NCBI RefSeq assembly: GCF_007992715.1
Contig: NZ_BKAU01000005.1
Location: 124,001 to 188,000 of the forward strand
Direction: 5' to 3'
Length of the DNA stretch: 64,000 nucleotides
Source of the DNA: Chitinophaga cymbidii
Lineage (GTDB): Bacteria; Bacteroidota; Bacteroidia; Chitinophagales; Chitinophagaceae
Positions 1 to 8,291 of this stretch are shown piece by piece; within the stretch, counting starts at the first letter, position 1; each line of letters starts with the position of its first letter. The notes below the pieces were generated by a model. The model had not been told where the DNA came from, searched no databases, and was given only the letters and a program-made list of their open reading frames with translations. A program made the translations under genes and the position numbers.

Positions 1-139
1 ATAAAACAATCCGGATAACATTTTCCTGCTTGATGGCAGTTTCTGATGCAATTTCTATAAGCGTTTTCCAATAGTTATCAGAAGACTTGTCAAAGGCCCT
101 GACGATAATATCTTTTTCTTGTTCCATTACAGCGTTCAT
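1..139 (-). CDS. Hypothetical protein, N-terminal part only (runs off the window)
   Basis: A reading frame begins with ATG at 139 on the minus strand and stays open to the window edge, giving 46 residues starting MNAVMEQEKDIIVRAFDKSS. A second in-frame ATG lies at 127. The peptide is hydrophilic, with no signal peptide or recognisable motif, and its codons look normal. I do not recognise a family. The next gene on the plus strand starts 356 bases away and is divergently oriented, so this gene is probably not part of the glycan locus. Confidence 0.45.
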   Translation of the reverse strand, partial: MNAVMEQEKDIIVRAFDKSSDNYWKTLIEIASETAIKQENVIRIVL

Positions 140-399
140 AACAGTTAAATTTATAGTAACGAAAGTACCGAAAATTTCTGAATCTGTTTTTTGGTTTGAG
201 TGCTGATGATTTGCAAAATAACATTTCATGAAAGACAATTTATCAATGCGCGACGAAAGCAGGAGGAACGGCAAAAATTGTTTAGTCAATATTCTTTAAT
301 AAGAGAAACCTCCGCTCTCCAAAAAAATATTTGGTTGCTAGCACTAAATATTATACTTTCATTTTCTGAAGCGGAAGCTTCCTTTTTTAATCTCTTTTT

Positions 400-415
400 G
401 CTTAAACGATTAAGC
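400..415. promoter_or_regulatory. LacI-family operator, copy 1 (before GH116)
   Basis: The sequence GCTTAAACGATTAAGC is a near-perfect palindrome: half-sites GCTTAAAC and GCTTAATC agree at 7 of 8 positions. It has the central CG typical of LacI operators and closely matches the elements at 3352, 19482 and 20549. It sits 80 bases upstream of the GH116 start. Regulation by the LacI protein encoded at 19513-20535 is inferred from the identical motif in front of lacI itself. Confidence 0.75.
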
Positions 416-431
416 GTTATGTAAAGCACTT

Positions 432-447
432 CCGCCGAAAACGGCGG
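432..447 (+). other. Short GC hairpin in the probable GH116 leader
   Basis: CCGCCG and CGGCGG form a perfect 6-bp stem around an AAAA loop. It lies between the LacI operator and the GH116 start codon and is not followed by a T-run, so it is a leader structure rather than a clear terminator. Its role is unknown. Confidence 0.4.
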
Positions 448-495
448 GGAAGGAGGGCTTTTGCCCATACAACTACTTATAAATTCCATACACTC

Positions 496-3069
496 ATGAA
501 GGCAACTAACAACCGGCGTAATTTTTTAAAGAACTTCACTCTCGGCTGCATTGGCGCATCAACGCTGCCCGGGGTAACTCTGGCAAAGGACGGAACAACA
601 GCAGCAGAAAATACAGCAGCGCCTGACAAAGCAAAAACACCCGGCGGGCGCGATTATAACACCGCTTATACGGGAAAGAATATTGAACGGGTGGCATTCC
701 CCATCGGGGGGATCGGCGCGGGCATGTTCTGCCTGGAAGGTACCGGCGCTATTTCGCACATGTCTGTCCGCCACAATCCCGAGATGTTCTTTGAGCCCGC
801 CATGTTCGCCGCCATCAGTATTAAAGGTGTGCCGGAAGGAGCAAAAGTGCTGGAACAGATCATCCCGGACTGGAAGAAATTCGGCATGCGCGATTCGGGG
901 CTTGGCGGCACGGGCGGCGCTACCTGGGGACTTCCGCGTTTCCGGTCCGCCGAATTTAAAGCGCGCTTCCCGTTCGCGGAGATCACGCTGAAAGATCCCG
1001 CGATGCCCATGACCGTGCAAATCAAAGGATGGAGCCCGTTTACGCCCGGCGATGAAGACAACTCCAGCCTCCCCGCCGGCGCACTGGAATATCATTTTTC
1101 CAACACCGGCAGAAAAACAGAAGAATGCGTATTCTCCTACAATGCCCGCAACTTCATGCGGCAGGGAGATACCGGCCATACTATCAAACCCATTAAAAAC
1201 GGGTTTATCTTATCACAGGAAGCCATCACCAACGCCCCGGAAAAGCAGGGCCATTTTGCGATCTATACAATGGACAACGACACGGTAGTAGACCATTGCT
1301 GGTTCCGGGGCGCCTGGTTCGATCCGCTGACGATGGTATGGAATACCATCAAAGCCGGCGAAACCAAAAGCAATGCGCCGGTGGAAAAAGATGCGCCCGG
1401 CGGCTCACTGTACGTACCTTTCCGGTTGAAGCCGGGAGAGAAAAAAGTGATCCGTTTGATGATGTCGTGGTACGTGCCGGATTCAAAATTGCGGATAGGA
1501 GAGGACGCTTCCGGCGATCATCCTGATCAGCATAAATTTCACCGCCCATGGTACAGCAGTCGTTTTAAAAATGTGAATGAGGTGGCGGATTACTGGAAAG
1601 AAAATTACGATGCGCTGCAGAAGAAGACTTCCCTGTTCACCGATACGTTTTACAAAAGTACCCTTCCGCCGGAAGTGCTCGAAGCCGTTGCGGCAAACCT
1701 TACCATCCTGAAATCTGCTACCGTCATGCGGCAGTACGACGGGCGCTTCTGGACCTGGGAAGGCTGCGGCGACAGCTGGGGCAGCTGCCACGGTTCCTGC
1801 ACGCACGTGTGGAACTACGCGCAGGCCGTACCGCATTTGTTCCCGAACCTGGAAAGAAGCCTCCGCAACACAGAGTTCTCCGAAAACCAGAACGCGGATG
1901 GCCACCAGGGCTTCCGCGCCAATATTCCCATCTCCCCGCTGGTACATAACTTCCATGCGGCGGCGGACGGCCAGCTCGGCGGCATCATGAAGGTTTACCG
2001 CGAATGGCGCATCAGCGGCGATAACGACTGGTTGAAAAAGATCTATCCTTCGGTAAAGAAAAGCATGGATTATTGCATCCGCACCTGGGACCCCCACAAA
2101 AAAGGCATCGTGGAAGAGCCGCATCACAACACGTACGACATTGAGTTCTGGGGCCCTACCGGCATGTGCACCAGCTTCTATCTAGGCGCGCTGAAAGCGA
2201 TTTCGCTTATGGGCGCCTTCATGCATGAAGACGTAGCGGAATACGCCAGCCTCTATGAAAAGGGCAAACAATATCTTGAAACAGATCTTTACAACGGCGA
2301 ATACTTCATTCAGAAAATACAATGGACAGGACTCAACGCCCCCGACCCCGTGAAAGCGCAATCCTTCCATACGCAATACTCCGAAGAAGCACGGCAACTG
2401 CTGCAAAAGGAAGGCCCCAAGTATCAGTACGGCGAGGGCTGCCTCTCCGATGGCATTCTCGGCTCATGGATCGCGCGCGTCTGCGGCATGGATGAACCGG
2501 TAGACCCCGCCAAAACAAAAAGCCACCTGCTGGCCGTGCACAAATACAACCTGAAAAAAGACCTCAGCGCACACGCCAATCCGCAACGCCCCACCTTTGC
2601 GCTCGGCACGGACGCCGGGCTGCTGCTTTGCTCATGGCCCCGCGGCGGCATGCTGTCGCTTCCCTTTGTGTACAGCAATGAAGTGTGGACCGGCATCGAA
2701 TACCAGGTAGCCTCGCACCTGATGTTCATGGGAGAAGTGGAAAAGGGGCTGGACATTGTAAGGGCCTGCCGCGACCGCTACGATGGCACCGTGCGCAATC
2801 CTTTCAATGAATATGAATGCGGCCACTGGTACGCCAGGGCAATGTCCAGCTACGGCATGCTGCAGGGCCTCACCGGTGTGCGTTATGATGCGGTGGACAA
2901 CACGCTTTTTATTGATTCGAAAGTTGGGGACTTTACCAGCTTTATCTCAACAGCAAAGGGTTTCGGCACCGTCAGCCTCCGGCAGGGAAAACCTTCATTG
3001 AAAGTAGCGCATGGCGAGATACCGGTGAAAAAGGTTGTCATATCAGGCAAGACGGCGCAGTTAGGATGA
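496..3069 (+). CDS. GH116 family glycoside hydrolase, Tat-exported
   Basis: 857 residues. The N-terminus carries a twin-arginine motif (RRNFLK, residues 7-12) and a hydrophobic stretch, so export of a folded enzyme is expected. Residues 60-330 resemble the GBA2-type N-terminal domain (GGIGAGMFCLEGTGAI), and residues 400-850 the DUF608 (alpha/alpha)6 catalytic domain, with CTHVWNYAQAVPHLFP and NTYDIEFWG; Asp548 in the latter is a plausible acid/base. Known GH116 activities include beta-glucosidase, beta-xylosidase and exo-beta-D-arabinofuranosidase. Because this gene shares its operator with a GH172 gene and an oxidative pentose cluster, D-arabinofuranosidase is the activity I favour, as an inference. 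A LacI operator lies 80 bases upstream and the gene stands alone ahead of susC. Confidence 0.85.
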   Translation: MKATNNRRNFLKNFTLGCIGASTLPGVTLAKDGTTAAENTAAPDKAKTPGGRDYNTAYTGKNIERVAFPIGGIGAGMFCLEGTGAISHMSVRHNPEMFFEPAMFAAISIKGVPEGAKVLEQIIPDWKKFGMRDSGLGGTGGATWGLPRFRSAEFKARFPFAEITLKDPAMPMTVQIKGWSPFTPGDEDNSSLPAGALEYHFSNTGRKTEECVFSYNARNFMRQGDTGHTIKPIKNGFILSQEAITNAPEKQGHFAIYTMDNDTVVDHCWFRGAWFDPLTMVWNTIKAGETKSNAPVEKDAPGGSLYVPFRLKPGEKKVIRLMMSWYVPDSKLRIGEDASGDHPDQHKFHRPWYSSRFKNVNEVADYWKENYDALQKKTSLFTDTFYKSTLPPEVLEAVAANLTILKSATVMRQYDGRFWTWEGCGDSWGSCHGSCTHVWNYAQAVPHLFPNLERSLRNTEFSENQNADGHQGFRANIPISPLVHNFHAAADGQLGGIMKVYREWRISGDNDWLKKIYPSVKKSMDYCIRTWDPHKKGIVEEPHHNTYDIEFWGPTGMCTSFYLGALKAISLMGAFMHEDVAEYASLYEKGKQYLETDLYNGEYFIQKIQWTGLNAPDPVKAQSFHTQYSEEARQLLQKEGPKYQYGEGCLSDGILGSWIARVCGMDEPVDPAKTKSHLLAVHKYNLKKDLSAHANPQRPTFALGTDAGLLLCSWPRGGMLSLPFVYSNEVWTGIEYQVASHLMFMGEVEKGLDIVRACRDRYDGTVRNPFNEYECGHWYARAMSSYGMLQGLTGVRYDAVDNTLFIDSKVGDFTSFISTAKGFGTVSLRQGKPSLKVAHGEIPVKKVVISGKTAQLG

Positions 3070-3079
3070 TTAACAGGTT

Positions 3080-3215
3080 ATCGTATCAGAATAAAACGCC
3101 ATCAGGATGAATAAACGATCGCCGTATCGAATAAAACACCATCAGGATAGATAAACAGTCATCGTATCAGTACAACAGCATAAATCGTATCAGTATAACA
3201 GCATAATAAAACAAC
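3080..3215. repeat. Degenerate tandem repeat patch
   Basis: ATCGTATCAG occurs at 3080-3089, 3161-3170 and 3184-3193, with a variant at 3122-3131. CCATCAGGAT occurs at 3099-3108 and 3139-3148, and ACAGCATAA twice near 3174-3206. The first two units are about 41 bases long and the later ones about 23. The repeats are too diverged and too short for CRISPR. They probably arose by slippage in non-coding DNA. Confidence 0.7.
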
Positions 3216-3270
3216 AGCACAACCAGATCTAATCGATCACATCCGTAAGACAGTTCAGTTGGAATAATAC

Positions 3271-3298
3271 GGGCAGCCGGAAACAAATCCGGTTGTCC
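3271..3298 (+). terminator. Hairpin downstream of GH116, possible transcript end
   Basis: GGGCAGCCGGA (3271-3281) pairs with TCCGGTTGTCC (3288-3298) over 11 pairs, two of them G-U when read as plus-strand RNA, with loop AACAAA. The wobbles favour folding of the plus-strand transcript. No T-run follows, so the terminator role is uncertain. It could equally be a structured leader if a promoter lies further upstream. Confidence 0.35.
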
Positions 3299-3351
3299 GA
3301 ATGGGAAAGACAATGCAACCAAATTCAAGTCCGCGTTCTCAGACATTATTT

Positions 3352-3367
3352 GCTTAAACGTTTAAGT
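3352..3367. promoter_or_regulatory. LacI-family operator, copy 2 (before susC)
   Basis: GCTTAAACGTTTAAGT contains a perfect 14-bp palindrome (CTTAAACGTTTAAG, 3353-3366). The surrounding 20 bases, 3351-3370, are identical to 20548-20567 in front of lacI. It lies 36 bases upstream of the susC ATG, where repressor binding would overlap the promoter. Confidence 0.85.
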
Positions 3368-3403
3368 AAATAACCTATCCACCTATAATTAAATATCACG
3401 TTT

Positions 3404-6400
3404 ATGAAAAGTTGCCGGCACATCATGCCTATTCAGCTGAAATCACTAAAGAAGAGACTGATAAGCTTCTTTTTCTTTTTCTTCGCTTTCACGGCCACCG
3501 CTCTGGCACAGAAGGTCATCACAGGCAAGGTGACCTCCGCGGTGGACGGCAAGCCCCTGTCCGAAGTCACCATCGTGGTGCAGGGCACCCCCGTGGGCAC
3601 CACCACCTATCCTGACGGCACCTACGCCATTAAGGTAGCGGGGAACGATGCGATGCTGGTGTACACTTACGTAGGCTTTGAGCCACTGGCGATCACGGTG
3701 GGGAACAACAGCGTGCTGAACGTATCGCTGAAGCAGCAGTCCAGCACCCTCGGCGATGTAGTGGTGGTGGGCTTCGGCAAGCAAAAGAAAGCAACTGTCA
3801 CCGGCGCTATTTCCAGCGTGCCGGTACAAAACCTGCAACGGATCGCCACGCCTTCGTTGTCCAATGCGCTGGCCGGCAGCATGCCGGGCATCATCACCCG
3901 GCAAAGCTCCGGTGAGCCGGGATACGACGGCGCGGCCGTATTCATCCGCGGCTTCGGCACCTGGGCCAACAGAAGCCCGCTGATCCTGGTGGACGGTGTG
4001 GAAAGGGACATCAACAACATCAACACCCAGGAAATAGAAAGCTTCTCCATCCTGAAAGACGCTTCCGCCACCGCGGTGTACGGCGTAAGAGGCGCCAACG
4101 GCGTGATCCTCATCCAGACGAAGAGAGGCACTACCGGCAAGCCGAAAGTGATTTTCCGCACAGAGAACGCCACGCTGAAAGCGTTGCGCCTGCCGGATTA
4201 CATCAACGGCCCGGAATATGCGGGACTTATCAATGAAGCGCTCGCCAACAACGAGCTGCCGCTGTTATATACGGAAGACGACCTGCGTAAATTCGCGGAC
4301 GGCTCCGATCCCTATCTGTATCCGAACGTGAACTGGACGGATGCGGTGCTGAAGGAAAACACCTTTCAGACCATCAACAACCTCAGCGTGACCGGCGGTA
4401 ACGAGATCATAAAATACTATACCAACGTCGGCTACACGGTGCTGAACGGTATTTACAAACAGGACCCGGCAAGTCCTTACAAAACGAACGCGCAGATGAA
4501 GCGGTATAATTTCCGCTCCAATGTTGATATCAGCGTTTCCAAAACCATCAGCCTGGAACTGGGTATCGGCGGGATCATACAGCAGGGCAACTATCCCGGT
4601 ACGCCGGCGCCCGCCATCTTCGATGCGTTGAAGATCACTTCCCCGATCAACTATCCTATCCTGAACCCGGACGGCTCCATCGCGGGAGCAGCCACCTCCT
4701 ACCTGCAAAACAACCCCTGGGGCTTTGTTACACAGTCCGGGTACACGCGGCAGGACCGAAACTCATTACAGGGCACTTTCGGCGGCAAATGGGATCTTTC
4801 ATCGCTGGTAACAAAAGGTCTTTCCGTGCGCGGCCTCTTTTCTTACGATCACTACTATTCCGCTTCCACGGACCGCATCAAGCCGTACGCCATTAAACAG
4901 TACCGCGGCAAAGACCCGGACGGCAACGATCAGTATACGCTGATCCGCGAAGAGCAGCCCATGCGGTACGAGGAGCACAGCGGCGCCAACCGCGCTTACT
5001 ACACGGAACTGGCGCTGAATTACAACCGCGTTTTTGGTGATCATTCCGTTACCGGCATGTTGCTCGGCAACCGCCGTGAGTACATCGATCTTACCGCGGG
5101 AAATACCCTGAACAGCCTTCCTTACCGCCGGCAGGGCCTCGCGGGAAGGATCACCTATAATTTCAGGAACCGTTACCTCGCGGAAGTGAACGCCGGTTAT
5201 AACGGCTCGGAGAATTTCCCCGAAGGCAAGCAATTCGGGTTCTTCCCGTCTGTATCGGCAGGCTGGATCGTCAGCAACGAAAAATTCTGGAACATCAACG
5301 CCATTTCCAATCTCAAGATCAGGGGATCGTACGGTCAGGTGGGAAACGACCAGATCGGCGGGCGGCGCTTCCTGTTCCTGACCACCATCAACCGCGCGGG
5401 ACAATCCTATTTCTTCGGCGATAACCAGCGCTTTTACCAGGGATTTGATGAAGCGCAGATCGGTAATGATGATGTAACCTGGGAAGTGGCCACCAAATCC
5501 AACATCGGGCTCGATCTGGAAATGTTCAAAGGCGCGCTGGTGCTCCAGATAGATGCGTTCCGGGAAAACCGCGACGGGATACTGATCCAGCGCGGCGTGA
5601 TCCCCCGCGTCACCGGTTATTACCCCTGGACGCTGCCCTACGCGAACCTCGGCAAGGCAAAGAACTCCGGGCTGGACATGCTGCTAGAAGTAAAGCACAC
5701 CACCCGCAAAGGCTTCTATTATAATTTCCGCGGCACGTTCACCTACGCCAAAAGTATCATGACGCAGAACGATGATCCCATTCCAAAATACGCTTACCAG
5801 TCATTCATCGGCCTGCCCATAGACCAGCCGATGGGCCTTGTTGCCTTGGGCTTCTTTGAAGATCAGGCCGATGTGGAGCGCAGCCCGAAACAGAATTTCA
5901 TGGACCAGGTAAGGCCCGGCGATATCAAATACAAAGATGTGAATGAAGATGGGGTGGTGGATGATTACGACAAGGTGCCGATCGGCTATCCCAGAACACC
6001 GCAGATCGTCTACGGCGCCGGCGCGAGCTTCGGCTACAAAGGCTTTGAGCTGAGCCTGTTCTTCACCGGCGTGGCGCGCACCAGTCTGTTTGTAGACGGC
6101 CCGTCCATGTACGCTTTTCAAATGGGATTGAGCACGTACAATATTCTCCGTGAGTACTACGACAACCGCTGGACGCCGGAGAATCACAACGCCAAATATC
6201 CCCGCGTATCGCCCATGCAAAACCCGAATAACAACCGCACTTCCACGCTGTTCCTGCAGGATGCCTCCTACATCCGCCTCAAGAGCGCCGAAGTGGCCTA
6301 TAATTTTGAAGTGGCGGGGCTGAAGAAGCACGGGCTGGACAAGATCCGCCTGTTCATCAACGGCTCGAATCTCGCTACCTGGGACAAGATCAGGGTGATA

Positions 6401-6478
6401 GATCCGGAATCCAATTACGGCACCGGTGGTTATCCGCTGCAACGCGCCATCAACTTCGGCGCACAGCTTTCGTTTTAA
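3404..6478 (+). CDS. susC: SusC-family TonB-dependent outer-membrane glycan transporter
   Basis: 1024 residues with a signal peptide (hydrophobic Phe-rich run ending ATALAQ near residue 36). A carboxypeptidase-D-like domain follows (ITGKVTSAVDGKPLSEVTIVVQ), then the TonB-dependent plug (VVVVGFGKQKK; SFSILKDASATAVYGVRGANGVI) and a 22-stranded barrel ending in Phe. There is no STN domain, consistent with control by a one-component LacI regulator rather than an ECF/FecR system. The protein imports oligosaccharides together with the SusD lipoprotein encoded 22 bases downstream. An in-frame ATG at 3425 is an alternative start. A LacI operator precedes the gene. Confidence 0.95.
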   Translation: MKSCRHIMPIQLKSLKKRLISFFFFFFAFTATALAQKVITGKVTSAVDGKPLSEVTIVVQGTPVGTTTYPDGTYAIKVAGNDAMLVYTYVGFEPLAITVGNNSVLNVSLKQQSSTLGDVVVVGFGKQKKATVTGAISSVPVQNLQRIATPSLSNALAGSMPGIITRQSSGEPGYDGAAVFIRGFGTWANRSPLILVDGVERDINNINTQEIESFSILKDASATAVYGVRGANGVILIQTKRGTTGKPKVIFRTENATLKALRLPDYINGPEYAGLINEALANNELPLLYTEDDLRKFADGSDPYLYPNVNWTDAVLKENTFQTINNLSVTGGNEIIKYYTNVGYTVLNGIYKQDPASPYKTNAQMKRYNFRSNVDISVSKTISLELGIGGIIQQGNYPGTPAPAIFDALKITSPINYPILNPDGSIAGAATSYLQNNPWGFVTQSGYTRQDRNSLQGTFGGKWDLSSLVTKGLSVRGLFSYDHYYSASTDRIKPYAIKQYRGKDPDGNDQYTLIREEQPMRYEEHSGANRAYYTELALNYNRVFGDHSVTGMLLGNRREYIDLTAGNTLNSLPYRRQGLAGRITYNFRNRYLAEVNAGYNGSENFPEGKQFGFFPSVSAGWIVSNEKFWNINAISNLKIRGSYGQVGNDQIGGRRFLFLTTINRAGQSYFFGDNQRFYQGFDEAQIGNDDVTWEVATKSNIGLDLEMFKGALVLQIDAFRENRDGILIQRGVIPRVTGYYPWTLPYANLGKAKNSGLDMLLEVKHTTRKGFYYNFRGTFTYAKSIMTQNDDPIPKYAYQSFIGLPIDQPMGLVALGFFEDQADVERSPKQNFMDQVRPGDIKYKDVNEDGVVDDYDKVPIGYPRTPQIVYGAGASFGYKGFELSLFFTGVARTSLFVDGPSMYAFQMGLSTYNILREYYDNRWTPENHNAKYPRVSPMQNPNNNRTSTLFLQDASYIRLKSAEVAYNFEVAGLKKHGLDKIRLFINGSNLATWDKIRVIDPESNYGTGGYPLQRAINFGAQLSF

Positions 6479-6500
6479 TTCATTCATCAAAATTTATACG

Positions 6501-8282
6501 ATGAACAAACTGCTTGTTTTTATCACTATATGTCTGCTGACTGCATCCTGCACCAAAGACTATCTGAAGAAAGCGCCGGATGAGGACCTGGATATCAAAA
6601 AGGTTTTCTCCGAAAGGAAATATGCCGAATCCTTCCTCTCCTCCGCCTACCACAACGTTCCCGTGATGCTGGGCGCGGCCGACTGGGACCAGCGCAATCC
6701 CTTCACCGGCGCCTGCGACGAAATGGAGATCACTTACCTGGGCGCCTATTCCCATTTGCTCAACTCCGGCGCCTGGAGCGCCAATGACTACTATCCGGAC
6801 GTATGGGGCTTTATGTATGAAGGCATCCGCAAAACGAATATTTTTCTGGAGAATGTTGGACAGGTGCCGATGGATGAAGGAGAGCGGAGCCGGTGGATCG
6901 GTGAAGCCACTTTCCTGCGGGCTTTTTTCCACTTCATGCTCGCGAGGATCTACGGTGCTATTCCCATCGCGGATCATGCCTACACCCTCAGTGAGGACTA
7001 TACGAAGATCCGCAGGGCGCCGGTGGACCAGGTGATCAATTTCATCGCCGCGGAATGTGACAAGGCCGTGCCTTTACTAACCTGGAAAGTGGGCGGCGCC
7101 GATCAGCTGGGCAGGATCACCAAGCCCGCCGCGCTGGCATTGAAAGCGCAGGCCCTGCTGTACATGGCCAGTCCGCTGTGGAACGGCAACCCGGAATATG
7201 TCAATATTAAAGACAATGAAGGAACACAGCTTTTCCCCGCTTACGATAAAGAAAGATGGAGAAGGGCGGCCGTTGCCGCGAAAGATGTCATCGATGGGGC
7301 GGAAGCGAACGGTTACAAGCTGTATCGCTCCGCAAGCAACGACCCGGTGAGGAATTACCAGGAAATATTCATCGAACGGAACAATTCAGAAGTGTTATTT
7401 GCCCGCAATGCGGGTGAACATTCGCATTTCGAACGTTGCAGCAACCCCATCGGGTTCGGTGGTTTCTCCATTTTCTGTCCCACGCAGGAACTGGTAGACG
7501 CCTATGAAATGGAGAACGGCATGCAGCCGATCACCGGATATAATGCGGACGGGTCACCGGTCATCAATGCCGCCTCCGGCTACGTGGAAACGGGGTATGT
7601 GGCGGACAAACATCCGCTGGACTATTATCCCGCCGGCGTGCGGAACATGTACGTGGGCCGCGAGCCACGTTTCTATGCCAGCATTAACTTTAACGGCGCC
7701 ATGTGGAAAGGCCGCAACATACAGTTCTGGTTCGAAGGGCTGGATGGCCGCAAGCGTGCGGGATCGGACTATTGCATCTCCGGTTACCTGATGAAGAAAA
7801 TGGTCAATCCTACTTCAGACATCTTCCAGAACAGGTTTTCTTTGAATACCTTTATCTACTACCGCCTCGGCGAAGCCTACCTGAACTACGCGGAGGCATT
7901 GAACGAAATGGACGGCCCCGTAGCGGACGTTTACAAGTATGTGAACGCGATCCGCGACCGCTCCGGCCTCCCGGCTTTGACCGCCGGTCTTACACAGGAC
8001 GCCATGCGCGAAAAGATACGGCATGAAAGAAGGATAGAGCTGGCATTTGAAACACACCGCTACTTCGATACCCGCCGCTGGAAGATCGCCGCCGGCATCG
8101 ACAGTAAAGAGATACACGGCATGAACATCGGCGCGGGCAATAGCTTGCAGGACGATAATTTTTACAAACGCACCGTGATCGAAAAACGGGTGTTCATCGC
8201 GCCGAAGCATTATATGTGGCCGATACAGCAAGCTGAGATCAATAAAAACAATAACCTGGTGCAAAATCCGGGGTGGTACTAA
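6501..8282 (+). CDS. susD: SusD/RagB-family outer-membrane glycan-binding lipoprotein
   Basis: 593 residues from the ATG at 6501. This start gives a clean lipoprotein signal, MNKLLVFITICLLTASC, with the lipidated Cys at 17. The frame is open upstream into the end of susC, but those residues do not look like a signal. The SusD fold is supported by the N-terminal SusD-like region, helical repeats (FLRAFFHFMLARIYGAIPI) and the C-terminal RagB/SusD stretch (LGEAYLNYAEALNEM; IRDRSGLPAL; IRHERRIELAFE). It caps the neighbouring SusC and binds the glycan at the cell surface. Its sequence gives no direct clue to the ligand, which is inferred from the linked enzymes. Confidence 0.95.
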   Translation: MNKLLVFITICLLTASCTKDYLKKAPDEDLDIKKVFSERKYAESFLSSAYHNVPVMLGAADWDQRNPFTGACDEMEITYLGAYSHLLNSGAWSANDYYPDVWGFMYEGIRKTNIFLENVGQVPMDEGERSRWIGEATFLRAFFHFMLARIYGAIPIADHAYTLSEDYTKIRRAPVDQVINFIAAECDKAVPLLTWKVGGADQLGRITKPAALALKAQALLYMASPLWNGNPEYVNIKDNEGTQLFPAYDKERWRRAAVAAKDVIDGAEANGYKLYRSASNDPVRNYQEIFIERNNSEVLFARNAGEHSHFERCSNPIGFGGFSIFCPTQELVDAYEMENGMQPITGYNADGSPVINAASGYVETGYVADKHPLDYYPAGVRNMYVGREPRFYASINFNGAMWKGRNIQFWFEGLDGRKRAGSDYCISGYLMKKMVNPTSDIFQNRFSLNTFIYYRLGEAYLNYAEALNEMDGPVADVYKYVNAIRDRSGLPALTAGLTQDAMREKIRHERRIELAFETHRYFDTRRWKIAAGIDSKEIHGMNIGAGNSLQDDNFYKRTVIEKRVFIAPKHYMWPIQQAEINKNNNLVQNPGWY

Positions 8283-8291
8283 AACAAAAGT

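Larger units (their letters stand above)
140..495. other. 356-base AT-rich intergenic region upstream of the GH116 gene
   Basis: The region lies between divergent genes. It holds a LacI-type palindrome at 400-415 and a GC-rich hairpin at 432-447 (stem CCGCCG/CGGCGG, loop AAAA), which would lie in the 5' leader of the GH116 transcript if transcription starts near the operator. A 74-codon open frame at 200-424 has unconvincing composition and ends on the operator, so I do not call it a gene. Confidence 0.6.
3070..3403. other. 334-base intergenic region before susC with repeats, a hairpin and an operator
   Basis: From left to right it contains a degenerate direct-repeat patch (3080-3215), an imperfect hairpin (3271-3298) and the LacI palindrome (3352-3367), followed by a 36-base leader to the susC ATG. 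No coding potential was seen. The layout suggests that the GH116 transcript may end around the hairpin and that susC has its own LacI-controlled promoter. Confidence 0.6.

Noticed and set aside
200..424. A 74-codon plus-strand frame upstream of GH116
   Set aside because: It has an unconvincing composition, resembles no known protein, overlaps an opposite-strand frame and ends across the LacI operator. I treat it as non-coding.
3080..3215. CRISPR array
   Set aside because: The repeats are short, degenerate and irregularly spaced, without unique spacers of constant length or cas genes.
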